Below are positions 22,991 to 33,921 of a stretch of DNA of 64,000 nucleotides, piece by piece. The DNA comes from Argyresthia goedartella (lineage: Eukaryota > Arthropoda > Insecta > Lepidoptera > Argyresthiidae). The stretch covers positions 13,665,829 through 13,729,828 of the forward strand of contig OX463836.1 of the NCBI GenBank assembly GCA_949825045.1, read 5' to 3'. The position numbers and the translations under genes are program-made. The number at the start of each line of letters is the position of its first letter. Positions within the stretch are counted from its first letter, which is position 1. Under the pieces are notes generated by a model. The model was not told the origin of the DNA. It saw only the letters and a list, made by a program, of their open reading frames with translations, and made no database searches.

Positions 22991-23940
22991 AAAACGTATT
23001 AATTTTAATGAAAAAAGTTAGCTTTTTCACGTATTATCGACGTTTCATGAAAATACTGGACTTGGGTAACTCGGGAAAAAGATGTAACAATATTCATATT
23101 CACTTGACGCCAACTAAATCCTAGTTAAATCCCAGCAATATCAATCATATCTCATTGACCAAACAAATCTCGCTCTCTCTACCCAGCCCACCTCCTATAG
23201 AAAAGCAAATACACAGTCTGACTCACTCACACACGGTTGAGTGAGACAAAGCAAAACAGAGGTCTGTCTGTTTTAAAATAGCACTATTAGGCGTAAAGCA
23301 CCTTATCACCTTAACATTTGGTCCAAATTCGAGCCGGACTTATCAACTCAGTAAACTAATAAGAGCCGTGTGTCATATTAGAGTAAGAAAAATGTGAGAT
23401 TTAGAGTTTATGAGAAACCACAGATTGAAAAGAGTGAGTTATGAGGCAGATATAATGTGTCACCGAGACAAAAGATAAAATTTAAGATTACTCCCTATAA
23501 AGACACACCTTGCGCAAGTCTAGAAAATTCGCGGCAAAACAAAGAAAAAAAATGTAATTTTCTTTTCGTTTTTAATTTAATAACACAGCTTTTATTGTCT
23601 TAATTAGCTGGTCAACTAAAAGTTTGTGTTATATTGCCACTATATGCCTCAGTGAGCAGTTTCTAAACTGCTAACGAACACAACAATTTTTTATCCCACA
23701 TTTTAAGAATACAAAGTCATGTGTGGTATTAAATACCTACCTTAGCTAATGGTACTACCATAATTAAGTTTTTGGTGGTCATTAAGAAGGTGTCTTATTC
23801 ATGTGACCAGCATGTATGTGGAAAAAGTTCGTCCTTCACGGAGATCTAGTCTTGGAAATTATTTCTGTTAACCGACTTTACATCGGGGTTCTCAATTCGG
23901 TTGTATGTTTTTTAATTATTTTTATGTATGTACCTTTTTT
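22991..23940. other. Non-coding stretch, no gene seen
   Basis: A/T-rich sequence without a recognisable repeat or coding region. Confidence 0.45.
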
Positions 23941-23944
23941 ATTA

Positions 23945-24345
23945 GATATTTTATCTACACACTATCATAAACCCTCTTTACTGCGTCCAAAAACCACACG
24001 TTACGACCAGCATAATGATAAACTTCTTGGTAAAAACTCATTTCTTATCTGAATATTGATCATTATGACCATAATGTACCAAAATTTGTCAAATTATGAC
24101 ATTCAAATTTCGAACGCCCCGCCGAGGTCTGTGAAGTTGGTACTACAAAACAAGCTAAACAACTACAGAGCAATGATCATTGCAATGCCGCTCGAACATG
24201 CGGTTCCTGAACACATCAAAGAGAGCTTGTGACATTAAAACTCTAGAGTGATATTATCATAAAACGCCTTCGGCTCGTTTCATAAACCTACTCTCGAGTA
24301 TTAATGCCCTCCATTATATAGTAGTCACATAAACTACTATTACGA
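23945..24345 (+). repeat. ~400 bp dispersed repeat (ATCATAAACCCTCTTTACTG family)
   Basis: Recognised by ATCATAAACCCTCTTTACTG, ACATTCAAATTTCGAACGCC, GTTCCTGAACACATCAAAGA and the end GTCACATAAACTACTAT. Other copies lie at 40245-40695 (+), 47785-48145 (-), 50848-51250 (+) and 62605-63065 (-). I see no terminal inverted repeats and no coding region. Confidence 0.8.
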
Positions 24346-24790
24346 TTGGTCACATTTTCATCAAATTAGATCCAAATAAAGGGATCATGGCGAGATCGGG
24401 GTAAGACGATTTGGGTTTTATTTTCATAATAACTCTTGCATTCGCTCTTGAGAAGTTGGTGAAGTGGAACTGTAGTTGAAGACGGTAGAATACAGATGTC
24501 GCGATGTACGATTACTTTTATGTGGTTGTTAAGTTTAAGCATAGAATATTTTTTATATTACTTTTATATATTTTTTCCTTTATTTTTATTTTTATTTATT
24601 TTGTAAGCAAGCCAACAGAATACACAGTTATGATACAAATATTTGATAGGATTTCTTATGATAAGGTTCCAATTATAGGTTTATATTTTATATTTATAAT
24701 TATAGGTCCTTTTCCTTTAGTTAATTATTCTGAGTTGGTTTGAAATTTACCCCCAGCGTACAGGACGTATAATTACATGATTAGTGATGT
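24346..24790. other. Non-coding stretch, no gene seen
   Basis: A short open frame at 24504-24743 is composed of T-rich codons and looks like chance. Confidence 0.4.
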
Positions 24791-24794
24791 AAGT

Positions 24795-24880
24795 GTGGTT
24801 AGTAGCAGTTCATCGAACCTGCATCTCCTGTGTGACAGGTGAGGGTGTAATCACTAGACCACTGACGCTCTTAGATACGT
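24795..24880 (-). repeat. tRNA-Asp-like degenerate sequence
   Basis: On the - strand there is CAGTGGTCTAGTGATTACAC (A-box), CCTGTCACACAGG (anticodon arm with GTC in the loop) and GCAGGTTCGATG (B-box). The acceptor stem does not close. It is a SINE head or a tRNA pseudogene. Confidence 0.5.
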
Positions 24881-24884
24881 TTAC

Positions 24885-25262
24885 GATGGGGTCTATAGGT
24901 TTTGAATCCCTTGCAAATATCAAGAAAATTATTACTTACCTAGTATTTTGATCGCCATAACGTTTGATTTTTTCACAACGTAAAGAAACCATAGACAAGC
25001 AATTCATATTAGTTTCAGCTGGATACCTCCACCCCTACCTGAGAAAAAGTTTCTTGACAGACATATAGGCAGACAGACAGACAGATGTTTCCCTTTACCT
25101 GTGCTGTAGGACCTTGCTTTTACCAAATATCATGACCCTAGGTTAAAGGGATATCTCTTCCGTGCAAAGGTCCCTGTTACTCCAGGCGGAATAACCCGCA
25201 GTGTGGGAGGGACGGAATCGGGGAAAAATGACAAAAAAACCGTTTTAAATTGATACAAAATT
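24885..25262. repeat. Dispersed repeat pieces with GACA run
   Basis: It contains CTGAGAAAAAGTTTCTTGAC and a GACA run at about 25060-25085. The segment 25147-25262 is shared with 59756-59866 (TACTCCAGRCGGAAWRACCC). It is non-coding. Confidence 0.6.
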
Positions 25263-25571
25263 ATCTAAAATTGCTATGAAAATTTATATAATAGGTAATT
25301 TAGGTATTGTCAAAACCCAATTACATAAATATTTTAGAGTTCGCGCTATTCCAATTTGTCAGAAAATCAAGAAAAGTGTAAATTTAGACCTCATTTCAAT
25401 AACTATTTCTATCGAGCGAAATTCCTCCAATCGCGTTTCTGTTATTACAAAATCTAGAAAAAGGTCCCAAAATGTTTATATTAATATATTTCACTTGGAA
25501 CTTCTTTTGAACAGCAGAGAAATAACTTCAAAAAGTGTCGATTTTGTCGATATATCCGGAAGTACTAGTTC

Positions 25572-25633
25572 AATAGGTTTTGATTCCCTTGGTCCAAGGG
25601 AATCAAAACCTATTCTCCCAAGGCTTGGGAGAA
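25572..25633. repeat. Two adjoining perfect palindromes
   Basis: 25572-25614 is a palindrome with 21 bp arms around a single central T (left arm starts AATAGGTTTTGATTCCC). 25613-25633 is a second one with 10 bp arms (TTCTCCCAAG). They sit in a repeat related to 41970-42160, which has a single TTTTGATTCCCTTG and no such palindrome. Confidence 0.85.
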
Positions 25634-25844
25634 TCAAGAATATTCAGCAAGTGCAGCTTGGGACATAAACGGCCGTATTTCGCGCACCTCGAACTTGGAT
25701 TTTGTCATAGCTCCAAGGTTCCACAGATGTGATTAAGTGATATCAACTTCAATTTAATACATGCCCGCGTTCCTGAGAAAAAGGGTAGTGACATAGGGAC
25801 AGACAGACCGACAACAATGTGATCCTATAAGGTTCTTCTTAGAG

Positions 25845-26255
25845 TTCCGTACCCGAAGGGTGCCAAACGGGACCCTATTATTAAGCCTCCGCTGTCCGTC
25901 CGTCCGTCCGTCCGTCCGTCTGTCACCGGCTGTATCTCATGAACCGTGATAGTTAGACAGATGAAATTTTCACAGATGATGTATTTCAGTTGCCGTTATA
26001 ACAAAATATACAAAAAAACATAGTAAAATAAATATTTAAGGGAGCACCCATACAACAATTATTTCAATACCACATACAAACTTATGAATGCACCTGGTTA
26101 CGTACACGGAGAGTGAAAGTAGCCGCACTAATATCTTTGTAACATCATTTTGCTATGTAAAATCCAAACTACTCACTCCACACCATCCCTTCCATTGTAC
26201 GGTGGTACGGAACCCTTCGTGCGCGAGTCCGACTCGCACTTGACCGTTTTTATTC
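25845..26255 (-). repeat. GGCCAAGTGCGAG-type dispersed repeat with GTCC run
   Basis: The - strand copy runs from CGGTCAAGTGCGAGTCGGAC (26250 side) to GGGTACGGAACTC (25845 side). A (GTCC)n run lies at about 25895-25920. Confidence 0.85.
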
Positions 26256-26635
26256 TGTGTTTACATTCAACTGACGAACATAACGAACGTCATAAAAATT
26301 ATACAGGTATCTTGACTCTACCATGTTATTGGCAGCAATGTCCGCCTTCGCTCCCGCTAGGTGGCGCTGGCGTAGTTGGGCAAAGAGTTTCATTCATCTG
26401 TGATAAGGTTCAAAACCACGTCACATTATCTTTCACATACACTTGCCACTCGTAAAAATAATCTCAAATGAGGTTACCAGGCCATACATTTTAAGAAGAA
26501 GTAAATCTAATTTGACATCTTTGACAGATAGACATCTCCCAACCACACCAGCGCCATCTGCAACGAGATTTTGGGATTAGGTGCCCTTAGCCGTTTGTTA
26601 GGGAACAACCCCTATTTTTAAACCTTTCTGTTAAA

Positions 26636-26990
26636 CGCAGTCGTAGTTGGTTGGTTAAATGAGACACTTAACTAACTCTCTAGACCGTTAATTAAAGACC
26701 GACGTTTAACCAAGTCTAGCATTTTGATTGAAATAAAGCATCGACGAAAACGTTTAACAATCTGTCTTACCGAAAGGCGGCGTGTTGGAAAACATGATGG
26801 CGTCACGACAACAGCTGATTTGCACAGCAGGGCAAAAAACTGCGTAGGTGAAGGGTAAAGGGGGTGAGCGCAGCACGCCGGTTATCAGAACAACAAAAAA
26901 TACTTAAAAATAAACAAAACATACAAATAAAATATTTATGTTCGAGAAATATAAGCTGGTAACTTCTTACCTACTTTGCGATCTTTTGTT
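26636..26990 (+). repeat. Inverted partner of 36513-36740
   Basis: GTTGGTTAAATGAGACACTT, CTCTAGACCGT and GTTTAACCAAGTC match the complement of 36740-36570. The piece GAGAAATATAAGCTGGTAAC with its neighbours matches the complement of 36560-36513. A core-repeat element (about 26770-26940) is inserted in this copy only. Confidence 0.75.
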
Positions 26991-27042
26991 CGGCGTAAAC
27001 ACTTACCGGTCAATGAGAAGTCGAGTACCCATATCTATTGTA

Positions 27043-27298
27043 TGACCCGAATGGCCGAGTCGGCAGTGATCCTGCCTACGAAGCCAAGGGTCCCGGGTTC
27101 GAGTCCCGGTGGGGGCAAATGTTTGTTTGATGAGAACGGATGTTTGTACCTTAGTCATGGTTGTTTATCTACCTAAGTATAATATTTATCTATATAAGTA
27201 TTTGTGTCGTTGTCTAGTACCCAAGATACAGGGAATCCTAGTTTGGAGCTAGATCAATGAGTGTAAATAGTGTCCAAGGTATTATTATTATTATTATT
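27043..27298 (+). mobile_element. tRNA-derived SINE
   Basis: Full-looking copy: tRNA-like head GACCCGAATGGCCGAGTCGG, B-box GGGTTCGAGTCCCGG, body, and (ATT)n tail at 27280-27298. Confidence 0.88.
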
Positions 27299-27299
27299 G

Positions 27300-27686
27300 T
27301 TCATAACCGCACTAATTCTCACTTGGGAGCCGGAGTGACTAAAGTGCATTTTTTTACACGCGATTATGCTACTTATTGTCAACGACGTATAGCCTTGAAT
27401 AGTGAGAACAAACGCTTAATTATGAGTCGCTTCGACACTCGGGTGCAGAAATGGCTACTACTCATGGATCGAAAAATATTGATACTTTTTGTTTTTTCTT
27501 CTTCGCTTAGTTATCTAAATATAACAATTTTGCTTTTGGAGGTCTAGGTATTATAAAACATTTAAGTTTTTTTTTTGTGATATTATGTGGGTAGTTTAGC
27601 ATCTATCGCGTCAATTTTGATTAGTAATGCGTCTCAGGCGATGCGATTAGTAACGTGTGCTGAGGTGATTGATGTAAATTGAAAAA
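27300..27686. other. Non-coding stretch, no gene seen
   Basis: A 96-codon open frame at 27257-27547 begins inside the SINE tail and shows no recognisable family, so I do not call it. Confidence 0.4.
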
Positions 27687-27807
27687 ATGTTTCGTCCGTG
27701 GGAAACTGTTTCTAACATAGTGGAAAATATTCAACAGCCTTTGTCTAATCAATTGCATTGTAAAAACTTAAATGAACAGTCACAACAAATTATACTTAAT
27801 GTTTATA
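27687..27807 (+). pseudogene. Start of an unknown coding element, cut by the Tnp2 transposon
   Basis: An ATG at 27687 opens 40 codons (MFRPWETVSNIV, then an LNEQSQQIILNVY segment) that end exactly where the 8.5 kb transposon begins. The last part resembles the start of insect DDE-type transposase-like proteins that open with an LxxQxRxIIxNVY phrase. This is a weak family guess. No continuation is seen after 36344. Confidence 0.4.
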
Positions 27808-28428
27808 CCCAAGGAGCATTTTACTCCATTTAAGAGTACACATTTAGTTCCCAGGTGTACTTGAAGCATTATTACAGTTCACTCGTGATGTATAAGCTGC
27901 ATTATTGCGATTAATAACGCCTATACCTGTATAAGGGACTTATATGAGTGTAGAGTTATACTTTTATACGATTGTTGGTGTTATAGTACTCTAACAACTA
28001 TCCTTTAGTCAGCCGTCTAACTAAGAGCATTATAGGAGGGTAGAGATACGGCAACCGCTGTTTAACAGCCTACTTGTACGATGTTATAGAGCTAGCATTT
28101 TAATAGAACACATGTGGTCATTTATAAAGCCAAAGGCTGTATGTTTACTTTTTTTAGACTGTTATACAACTAGTAGCTGTAGTAGGACTTGTTTGTGATC
28201 ATTAAAATAACCTTTTTTTACTACTGTACAGAAGTGTTCAAATGGTTCACATGTGCACTGTAGGCTGTTAAAAGGACTTTATGTGTTGTCCATTAACATC
28301 AATAGCAGTTTATTTGTCCATTAGTTCTACTCTTATTTGCTGTAAGCTGAACATGAATGTGCATGTGATATTCTATTACACTTATTCCACAAGCTGATGG
28401 TGATAGTCGCGTGCAAAAATTTGTGAAA

Positions 28429-29259
28429 ATGAATAAAAAATCTTGGAAAATAAGAGCGAGAACCGGTGGAATAAGAAGAAAAATTGCAAAAGAATATTCG
28501 CAAATTGTAGAAATAAACAGTCGATTAACAACGACGCCCGAAAATGAGCCCGTCGACACGGCTTCAACAAGTGCAACTTCAACCGTTGTTCATGGTGGTT
28601 CTGTACATGATGCAGAGGACAATAATGTACCTGAACCTGAAAGTTCCCTTTAAAATATACAGATATCAGAGTGTGGTGATTGCAGTTCTAGTGATAGTGA
28701 ATACGATTTTGATTTGGACAATCATTTCACCTTTCGCAAAAAAATAAGAACATGGGCTATTGAAAATGGTATTCGTCATTCCGCTTTGAATAAATTGTCA
28801 GGCATAATAAACGAATTTAAACCGGGAACACTACCGTCTGATGCTAGAACAATTTTATGCACTCCCGTTAATGTATCTTTAAAAAATGTAGAAGGAGGTC
28901 AATACTGGCACAATGGGATCGCAAAACCTTTGCAGAACATTTTGCAAAATTGGATGGATATTCCAGATATGATTTCAATTAACATAAATGTGATGGTTTG
29001 CCTATTTTTAAAAGTTCGACAAATGAATTTTGGCCCATATTATGTAACATTTTTGAAAATCCCCGAATTCGGCCTTTTGTTATTGGAATCTATTTTGGGA
29101 AAGGAAAACCAAAAATATTAAATGAATTCTTAGAAGACTTTGTAAATGAAATGAAGATATTATTAGAAGAAGGTCTTGTAGTTGAGCGATTAGAGAAAAC
29201 TATAAAGATAAAAATCAGATGCTTCATTTGTGACTCGCCAGCTAGAGCCTATATTAAAG
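28429..29259 (+). pseudogene. Tnp2-like transposase, exon 1 (one stop, one frameshift)
   Basis: The frame opens at ATG 28429 (MNKKSWKIRARTGGIRR). A TAA at 28651 interrupts it, then it continues in frame (NIQISECGDCSSSDSEYDFD). Around 29005 the reading moves to another frame, where DGLPIFKSSTNEFWPILC, PFVIGIYFGKGKP and FICDSPARAYIKG follow. These are the conserved phrases of the insect family of Tnp2/DUF4218-type transposase proteins, as I recall them. The exon ends at a GTAAGT donor (29260). With the two breaks this copy cannot make the full protein. Confidence 0.8.
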
Positions 29260-29510
29260 GTAAGTCTATCTTAGTGTCGCATATTATCACAATTATGCAC
29301 CTAATACCGATAAATAAGTAGTAGAAATTATGATGCTTCTTACCTATAGGCATTTGACTTGTATTCCTAGATATATTTGATAGCTCAGTTGGTAGGGAAC
29401 CTCCCTTCTATTATGTGGTCCGTAGGTTCGATCGGCACATGACACAAATATTTGTAATTTATTAATTTTTGCTTGTGTTATTATAACTTAATTTAAAATA
29501 CTTTTTGCAG
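29260..29510 (+). other. Intron of the Tnp2-like gene with a tRNA-like insert
   Basis: The donor is GTAAGT at 29260 and the acceptor TTTTTGCAG at 29510. The codon for Gly is split (G|GA). Within it, 29375-29440 has TGATAGCTCAGTTGGTAG (A-box) and GTAGGTTCGATCGG (B-box-like), a tRNA-derived SINE head fragment. Confidence 0.75.
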
Positions 29511-30682
29511 GAGTCTGCAATTTTAATGGTAAACACGGCTGCCATAAATGTACTACGGTTGGAGAATATTCGCAAATCACACATACCGTCACATTTTCTG
29601 AGTCGTTGTGTCCTGAAAGGACAAATGAAGGATTTAGAAACAAAATTTATGGCTTACATCATAAAAATGACTCACCTTTATTAAATATTCCTATTGACAT
29701 GGTGAACCAATTTATTGTAGCCGATTCACTCCATTTGATCGACTTGGGTGTTATGAAGAGATTACTGATTGGTTGGCGTGACGGCAAGTTTGGCAAATAT
29801 ATAACTAAAATGCGGGCAAGTGATATTGAACTGGTTTCAAATTTTCTATGCAACTGCAAATTGCCTTCAGAAGTGCATCGAGCAGTGCGAGGATTAGATT
29901 CATTAGCACATTGGAAAGCGTCAGAATTTAGAGCGTTTTTGCATTATTTAAGTATTGTAATTTTGCCTGATGTTATGAACAATGAGGCTTATAATCATTT
30001 CTTAACACTATATTGTAGTATCACAATTTGCTCAACAGAAACATATCGAACTTTGTTGCCATTAGCAAAGGAACTTCTAGAACATTTTGTAAAATGTTAC
30101 AAAGACATTTATGGTTCAGGCTACGTTACAAGCAACATACACAACTTACTACACCTGACGAATGAAATTGAATTGTTTGGCCCTCTGATGACTTTCAACG
30201 CATATCCCTTCGAGAATATGTTATTTATGATCAAAAGTATGCTGAGATCAGGAAACAACCCACTGTCTCAAGTCGCCAAACGACTGGCTGAAAATACGGC
30301 TGATATTCATTTTCAAACACATAAAGACAAGAAATACCCCATTCTTAACACAATTAAAAACAATAATATATTAAATTTTGAAGATTTTAAACTTTCCAGC
30401 AAAGAAAAAGACAGTTATTTACTTACCAGATGCAATGAGGTTGTTAAAATTAGCTGCGTTGAAGTCGACCACAATAAGATTTTAATTAAAGGAAATAAAA
30501 TCAACAAAACACAAGTCGTTTTTGAATATCCAATTAAATCGTCTCATCTTGCGATATACCAATCAAGATGTCAGCAGAATACTTTGATCATTTTAGAACC
30601 CAAATATATTAAATGTAAATTAGCATGTATTCAACACAAAGAATTTAAATTCTTTATCCCTTTGTTACACACATATAAATAA
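29511..30682 (+). CDS. Tnp2-like transposase, exon 2
   Basis: It continues from 29259 in phase: GVCNFNGKHGCHKCTTVGEY carries a CxxC-type zinc-binding pattern of this family. Then follow MVNQFIVADSLHLIDLGVMK, RGLDSLAHWKASEFRAFLHY, NIHNLLHLTNEIELFGPL and AYPFENMLFMIKSMLRSG, the conserved C-terminal blocks of Tnp2/DUF4218-like transposases. It is open to the TAA at 30680-30682. Its role would be cutting and joining the element's ends. The exon itself is undamaged although exon 1 is not. Confidence 0.82.
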
Positions 30683-30984
30683 AATACTGTTTGATGTGAT
30701 ATTTTTGGCTTTTATTACCTTTTTTTTCACACAGTGGTCACACTGAACACTCATACAATTGACATACATTTTTTTTTACTTATACAATCTTCCCTGAATT
30801 TTCCTGTCACATTAAACTCTACCATAGATAATCAACATATTTTTTCCATTTATTCTTATTTAGCCATTATAGTTACGTACAGTTTCACGATATTTTTTAA
30901 AGTTTTTAAGGAAATAGCTCATAAAAATGATGCAAAACATAAGAAATAGCCCTCCGAAAACTTCGCAATGCACAATGCAAAATT

Positions 30985-31215
30985 AGTCCATGAAACTAAA
31001 CAACTTTCCACAAGGAACATGGTCCGTAAATGAAAAAAAAAACATTTCGACTACTGTACTGTACATAAAAAATGTCTAGCTGACTGACGACGCAAGCATG
31101 TGAGACAATTTTTTTGTCAGGAAAAAGAAGTGAATTTTTTTCTCTTTCCTGACAAAAAATGGAAAATTGTTCAGTTCCAACGGAGCACACAAATTTTTCG
31201 GTGGGCTGTCTCTTA
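30985..31215. repeat. Diverged fold-back-like fragment between the two genes
   Basis: CAACTTTCCACAAGGAACAT followed by GGTCCGTAAATGAAAAAA resembles the arm of the 61386-61656 element. A short inverted pair (TTTTTTTGTCAGGAAA and TTTCCTGACAAAAAA) is centred near 31130. Confidence 0.4.
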
Positions 31216-31244
31216 TAAAACAGAGTAAAGAATAGTTTATACTA

Positions 31245-31965
31245 GCTAACTACCTATTTCAATCAGTCTAAATCTTTCTATCTAAATAACACTTCGTAGC
31301 AAACAACATTATTATAACATAAAATAATTTTAACAAAATCAGTTATAACAAAAAATAATTAACAAAATTAAACTTAACCTCCTATCAAGGCTTTTTGCAA
31401 ATCAACATTACACAGCAACATATGCAGTCATAACTAAGCTTAAAATACCTACCTAATATATCGAAAACGTATATAATCAGCATAATGAGTTCTATAAAAC
31501 GAAGATATTATACTTATACATAATTAACTATTTTAATCAGTCTAAATATTTTTATGAAAATATCACTTGGTATCAAACAACATTTAACATAAAATTTGTT
31601 TCAAAAACAGGAGTAATAAAAAGGGTATAATAAGCCGAAAAGAGGTCAAACTGGTACTTATGAAACTGAACGTTTTCCGCTATAGAACATGGGTCGAAAT
31701 AGTAAAAAATATTGAACCTCCCATAAAAATTGTTTATCAGCTAGTTAATTTGCTATGGGAGGTCCAATTATTTTAAATATTTCGATCCATGTTCCAGCTT
31801 GTTATACCGTTTTTGTTACTTCCTGTATAATTTTCAAAATCAACTATCCTAACAAATAAGGCTTTATGTAAATCAGCATAATGTGCATAGTTATACATAA
31901 CTAAGCTTAAAGTACCCGTATTATATAATCATCATATAACGAGTTCTAATAAACGGAGATATTTA
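31245..31965. repeat. Diverged ~300 bp tandem duplication with an inserted hairpin element
   Basis: 31250-31510 and 31530-31960 share TCAATCAGTCTAAATMTTT, AAACAACATT, AAGGCTTTWTGYAAATCA and CATAACTAAGCTTAAARTAC in the same order. The second copy holds an insert (about 31610-31830) with arms GAACATGGGTCGAAATA (31685) and its near complement at 31780-31796. It is non-coding and sits between the convergent genes. Confidence 0.7.
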
Positions 31966-32147
31966 AAAATATTTAAGTCTCATCACCGAAAAATAGGTAT
32001 TGTTACAAAAGAAGCATTCGCACAGTCAGTACGAAAAAACTACCGTATATCTAGTAACGCCGGGCAGTACTTACATAAACAATATACCAGACATAATAAA
32101 AATAAAGAATGCCATAATCGACAAGAAAAGAAAAAACATAAAAAATA

Positions 32148-33047
32148 TTAGCGCAAACTGTTTTCATCATCTTCTATCTCTCCTTCACCATTATTTTCCT
32201 TTTCCTCCTCCACTTCTGCTACTTCCATCTCTAATGTTTCATTTGATTCTTTATTTTGATTACGAGTAATTGTTGAATTAGCAGAAACTTCTTGCTTACT
32301 TGTGCTTGCCTGGTCTTTTGGTTTTGATTTAATATTTCGGACTCGTTTTGAAGAGGATCTTAAGTCTTTCATTGATTTCCTTTTAACAGCATTTTTAAGA
32401 ATGACCTTAAAAAACTTTTCAGTTTGTCCCAGAGTAAATTTACAATCCCATGAACGTACCGTATCCCAAAAGAATTTAATAAAGTTTTTGTAGTCTTTTA
32501 TTGGGACTTTCGAAATGTTGCCACGGCTTCCCCCAGACCAGGAGCATTCGCACAGAAACTCACGTGAAACCATTGAGGCGATCAATTTATAGGCAAAGGT
32601 CAAGCCATTTCCTTCACAGGGTTGAAACAAAAACCCCAGCAGTTTTTGTAGTTTAGATCTCTCAGTTTTATTCATTAAACTTCTTTCCAGATTTTCTAGT
32701 TGTTGCTTGTCACTTATTTGTTTGAAACAAAACGAGTCTTGCTCAGCGTCTTTTAATAAAGTAACAGACACTGGCTGCTCGATTTTTTCCATACATTTTA
32801 CCATACATTCATCTAATTGTACAGACAACTCGGCCACTTTTTGAGTAAGTTTTTGAACGCATTCAACAAGATTTTGCAGCATTAATTCTTGGTTATTAAC
32901 TTTTTGAATTAAAATGTTTTGATTTGCAATACACTGTTCGCCGTCGAATACGGTTAGGTATTGCATTTCATCATTAGCTTCGATCTGATTACTTTTAGCA
33001 GAAGTAGAATCCATTTTAGTCCCTCCCGCGTGGAAGGCACTTGGCAT
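32148..33047 (-). CDS. DUF4806-type protein, exon 2
   Basis: Exon 2 starts after the acceptor at 33048-33050 (TTTGTTTCAG) and supplies 299 residues plus the stop. A leucine-rich coiled-coil-like stretch (LMLQNLVECVQKLTQKVAEL) precedes the DUF4806-like domain, visible as LENLERSLMNKTERSKLQKL, FAYKLIASMVSREF, CSWSGGSRG and FIKFFWDTVRSW. The end is basic and then acidic (EVEEEKENNGEGEIEDDENS). DUF4806 proteins are abundant in some insect genomes and their biochemical role is unsettled. Here the position beside a transposase suggests an accessory DNA-binding protein of the element, which is inference. Confidence 0.8.
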   Translation of the reverse strand: MPSAFHAGGTKMDSTSAKSNQIEANDEMQYLTVFDGEQCIANQNILIQKVNNQELMLQNLVECVQKLTQKVAELSVQLDECMVKCMEKIEQPVSVTLLKDAEQDSFCFKQISDKQQLENLERSLMNKTERSKLQKLLGFLFQPCEGNGLTFAYKLIASMVSREFLCECSWSGGSRGNISKVPIKDYKNFIKFFWDTVRSWDCKFTLGQTEKFFKVILKNAVKRKSMKDLRSSSKRVRNIKSKPKDQASTSKQEVSANSTITRNQNKESNETLEMEVAEVEEEKENNGEGEIEDDENSLR

Positions 33048-33564
33048 CTGAAACAAACAAAAAATCATAACTCTTGTCTTGTACGATGATAATAAAACTT
33101 TGCAGTTCGGCTGTTATTTTTATTCCAATGATAATTTATATATATATATATAATTAGATAGGTGGATTTACATCCGCGGTTGATGAGTCGCCGACAAAAC
33201 CACGAGCTAACGAATCCTTTCAATATTTATCTGTTTAGTGCCAAATTATCATCAGTCTTCTTAAAATAATAAAATACTATTAGTCTGTGGTAAAAAATAT
33301 ATAAATATTTGAATAGTAATAGAAGTTATCTGAGAAAATCCAAAAAATACATCAAATCATAAATAGGTAAATTACTTGCAGTGTTGCAATGTCAAAAAAA
33401 ACTCCGTTTCAGGGGTGCCTAGCCTACTAAAACAAAATACCACAGACACTAAATTGTAACCCTGCTTCGGCAGCCCGCGCTCGGTGCAACGACTAGGTCG
33501 GTGGTACTAGTTTTTATTAGGTATATGTTTGTATGTGTTGCTAAAACATAATAAAATCACTTAC
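33048..33564 (-). other. Intron of the DUF4806-type gene
   Basis: The donor is GTAAGTGA (complement of 33557-33564) and the acceptor TTTGTTTCAG (complement of 33048-33057). Length 517 bp, phase 0. No gene inside. A TA run lies at about 33138-33150, just beside the start side of exon 2. Confidence 0.8.
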
Positions 33565-33921
33565 CAAATTTTGCACCATATTTTCAAAACGGTTTGCTGG
33601 TGGTGTTGCCACTGGCACTGGTCTTACAGGTGCTGGGCTAGGGCGCGATGCACTTGTTTCATTGTCTGTGTCTGTATAATTTTCCATAATACATAGTTCA
33701 GTTTGCGCTTTGGCGTATGTTGCAATATAAGTTCGTTTTACAAAGCAATCCAAAATGTCCCAATTCGGACTTGGAAAAGAGTTTTCGTCTTTTGCGAGTC
33801 GTGCTCGGTTTTTAACTTTTTCTGTAGGCCAGAATAGTTTTCCACCGTCCTCCCAAACAGACGGTACTATACTTAATCTGGATCGTCCTTTTTCCACAGT
33901 TTGTACAATCTTAAACGGCAT
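33565..33921 (-). CDS. DUF4806-type protein, exon 1
   Basis: 119 codons from ATG 33921 (MPFKIVQTVEKGRSRLSIVP, then a VW...FWP phrase). This N-terminal pattern, with a hydrophobic strand, VPSVW and a WP motif followed by K-rich sequence, usually opens DUF4806 proteins. The end is Pro/Ala-rich (ASRPSPAPVRPVPVATPPAN). The exon joins exon 2 without a shift, giving about 418 residues with no breaks. I prefer the ATG at 33921 over 33975 because the family starts at MPFKIV and the extra residues include an MMMM run encoded by an ATC/ATA-rich microsatellite. Confidence 0.8.

Noticed and set aside
25276..25668. 130-codon open frame
   Set aside because: Runs through the double palindrome and A/T-rich DNA; no recognisable domain.
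27043..27118. Functional tRNA gene
   Set aside because: Promoter boxes are present but the acceptor stem does not pair, and the same head with body and tail occurs six times as a SINE.
27257..27547. 96-codon open frame
   Set aside because: Starts in the SINE tail with an isoleucine run encoded by the (ATT)n microsatellite; no family.
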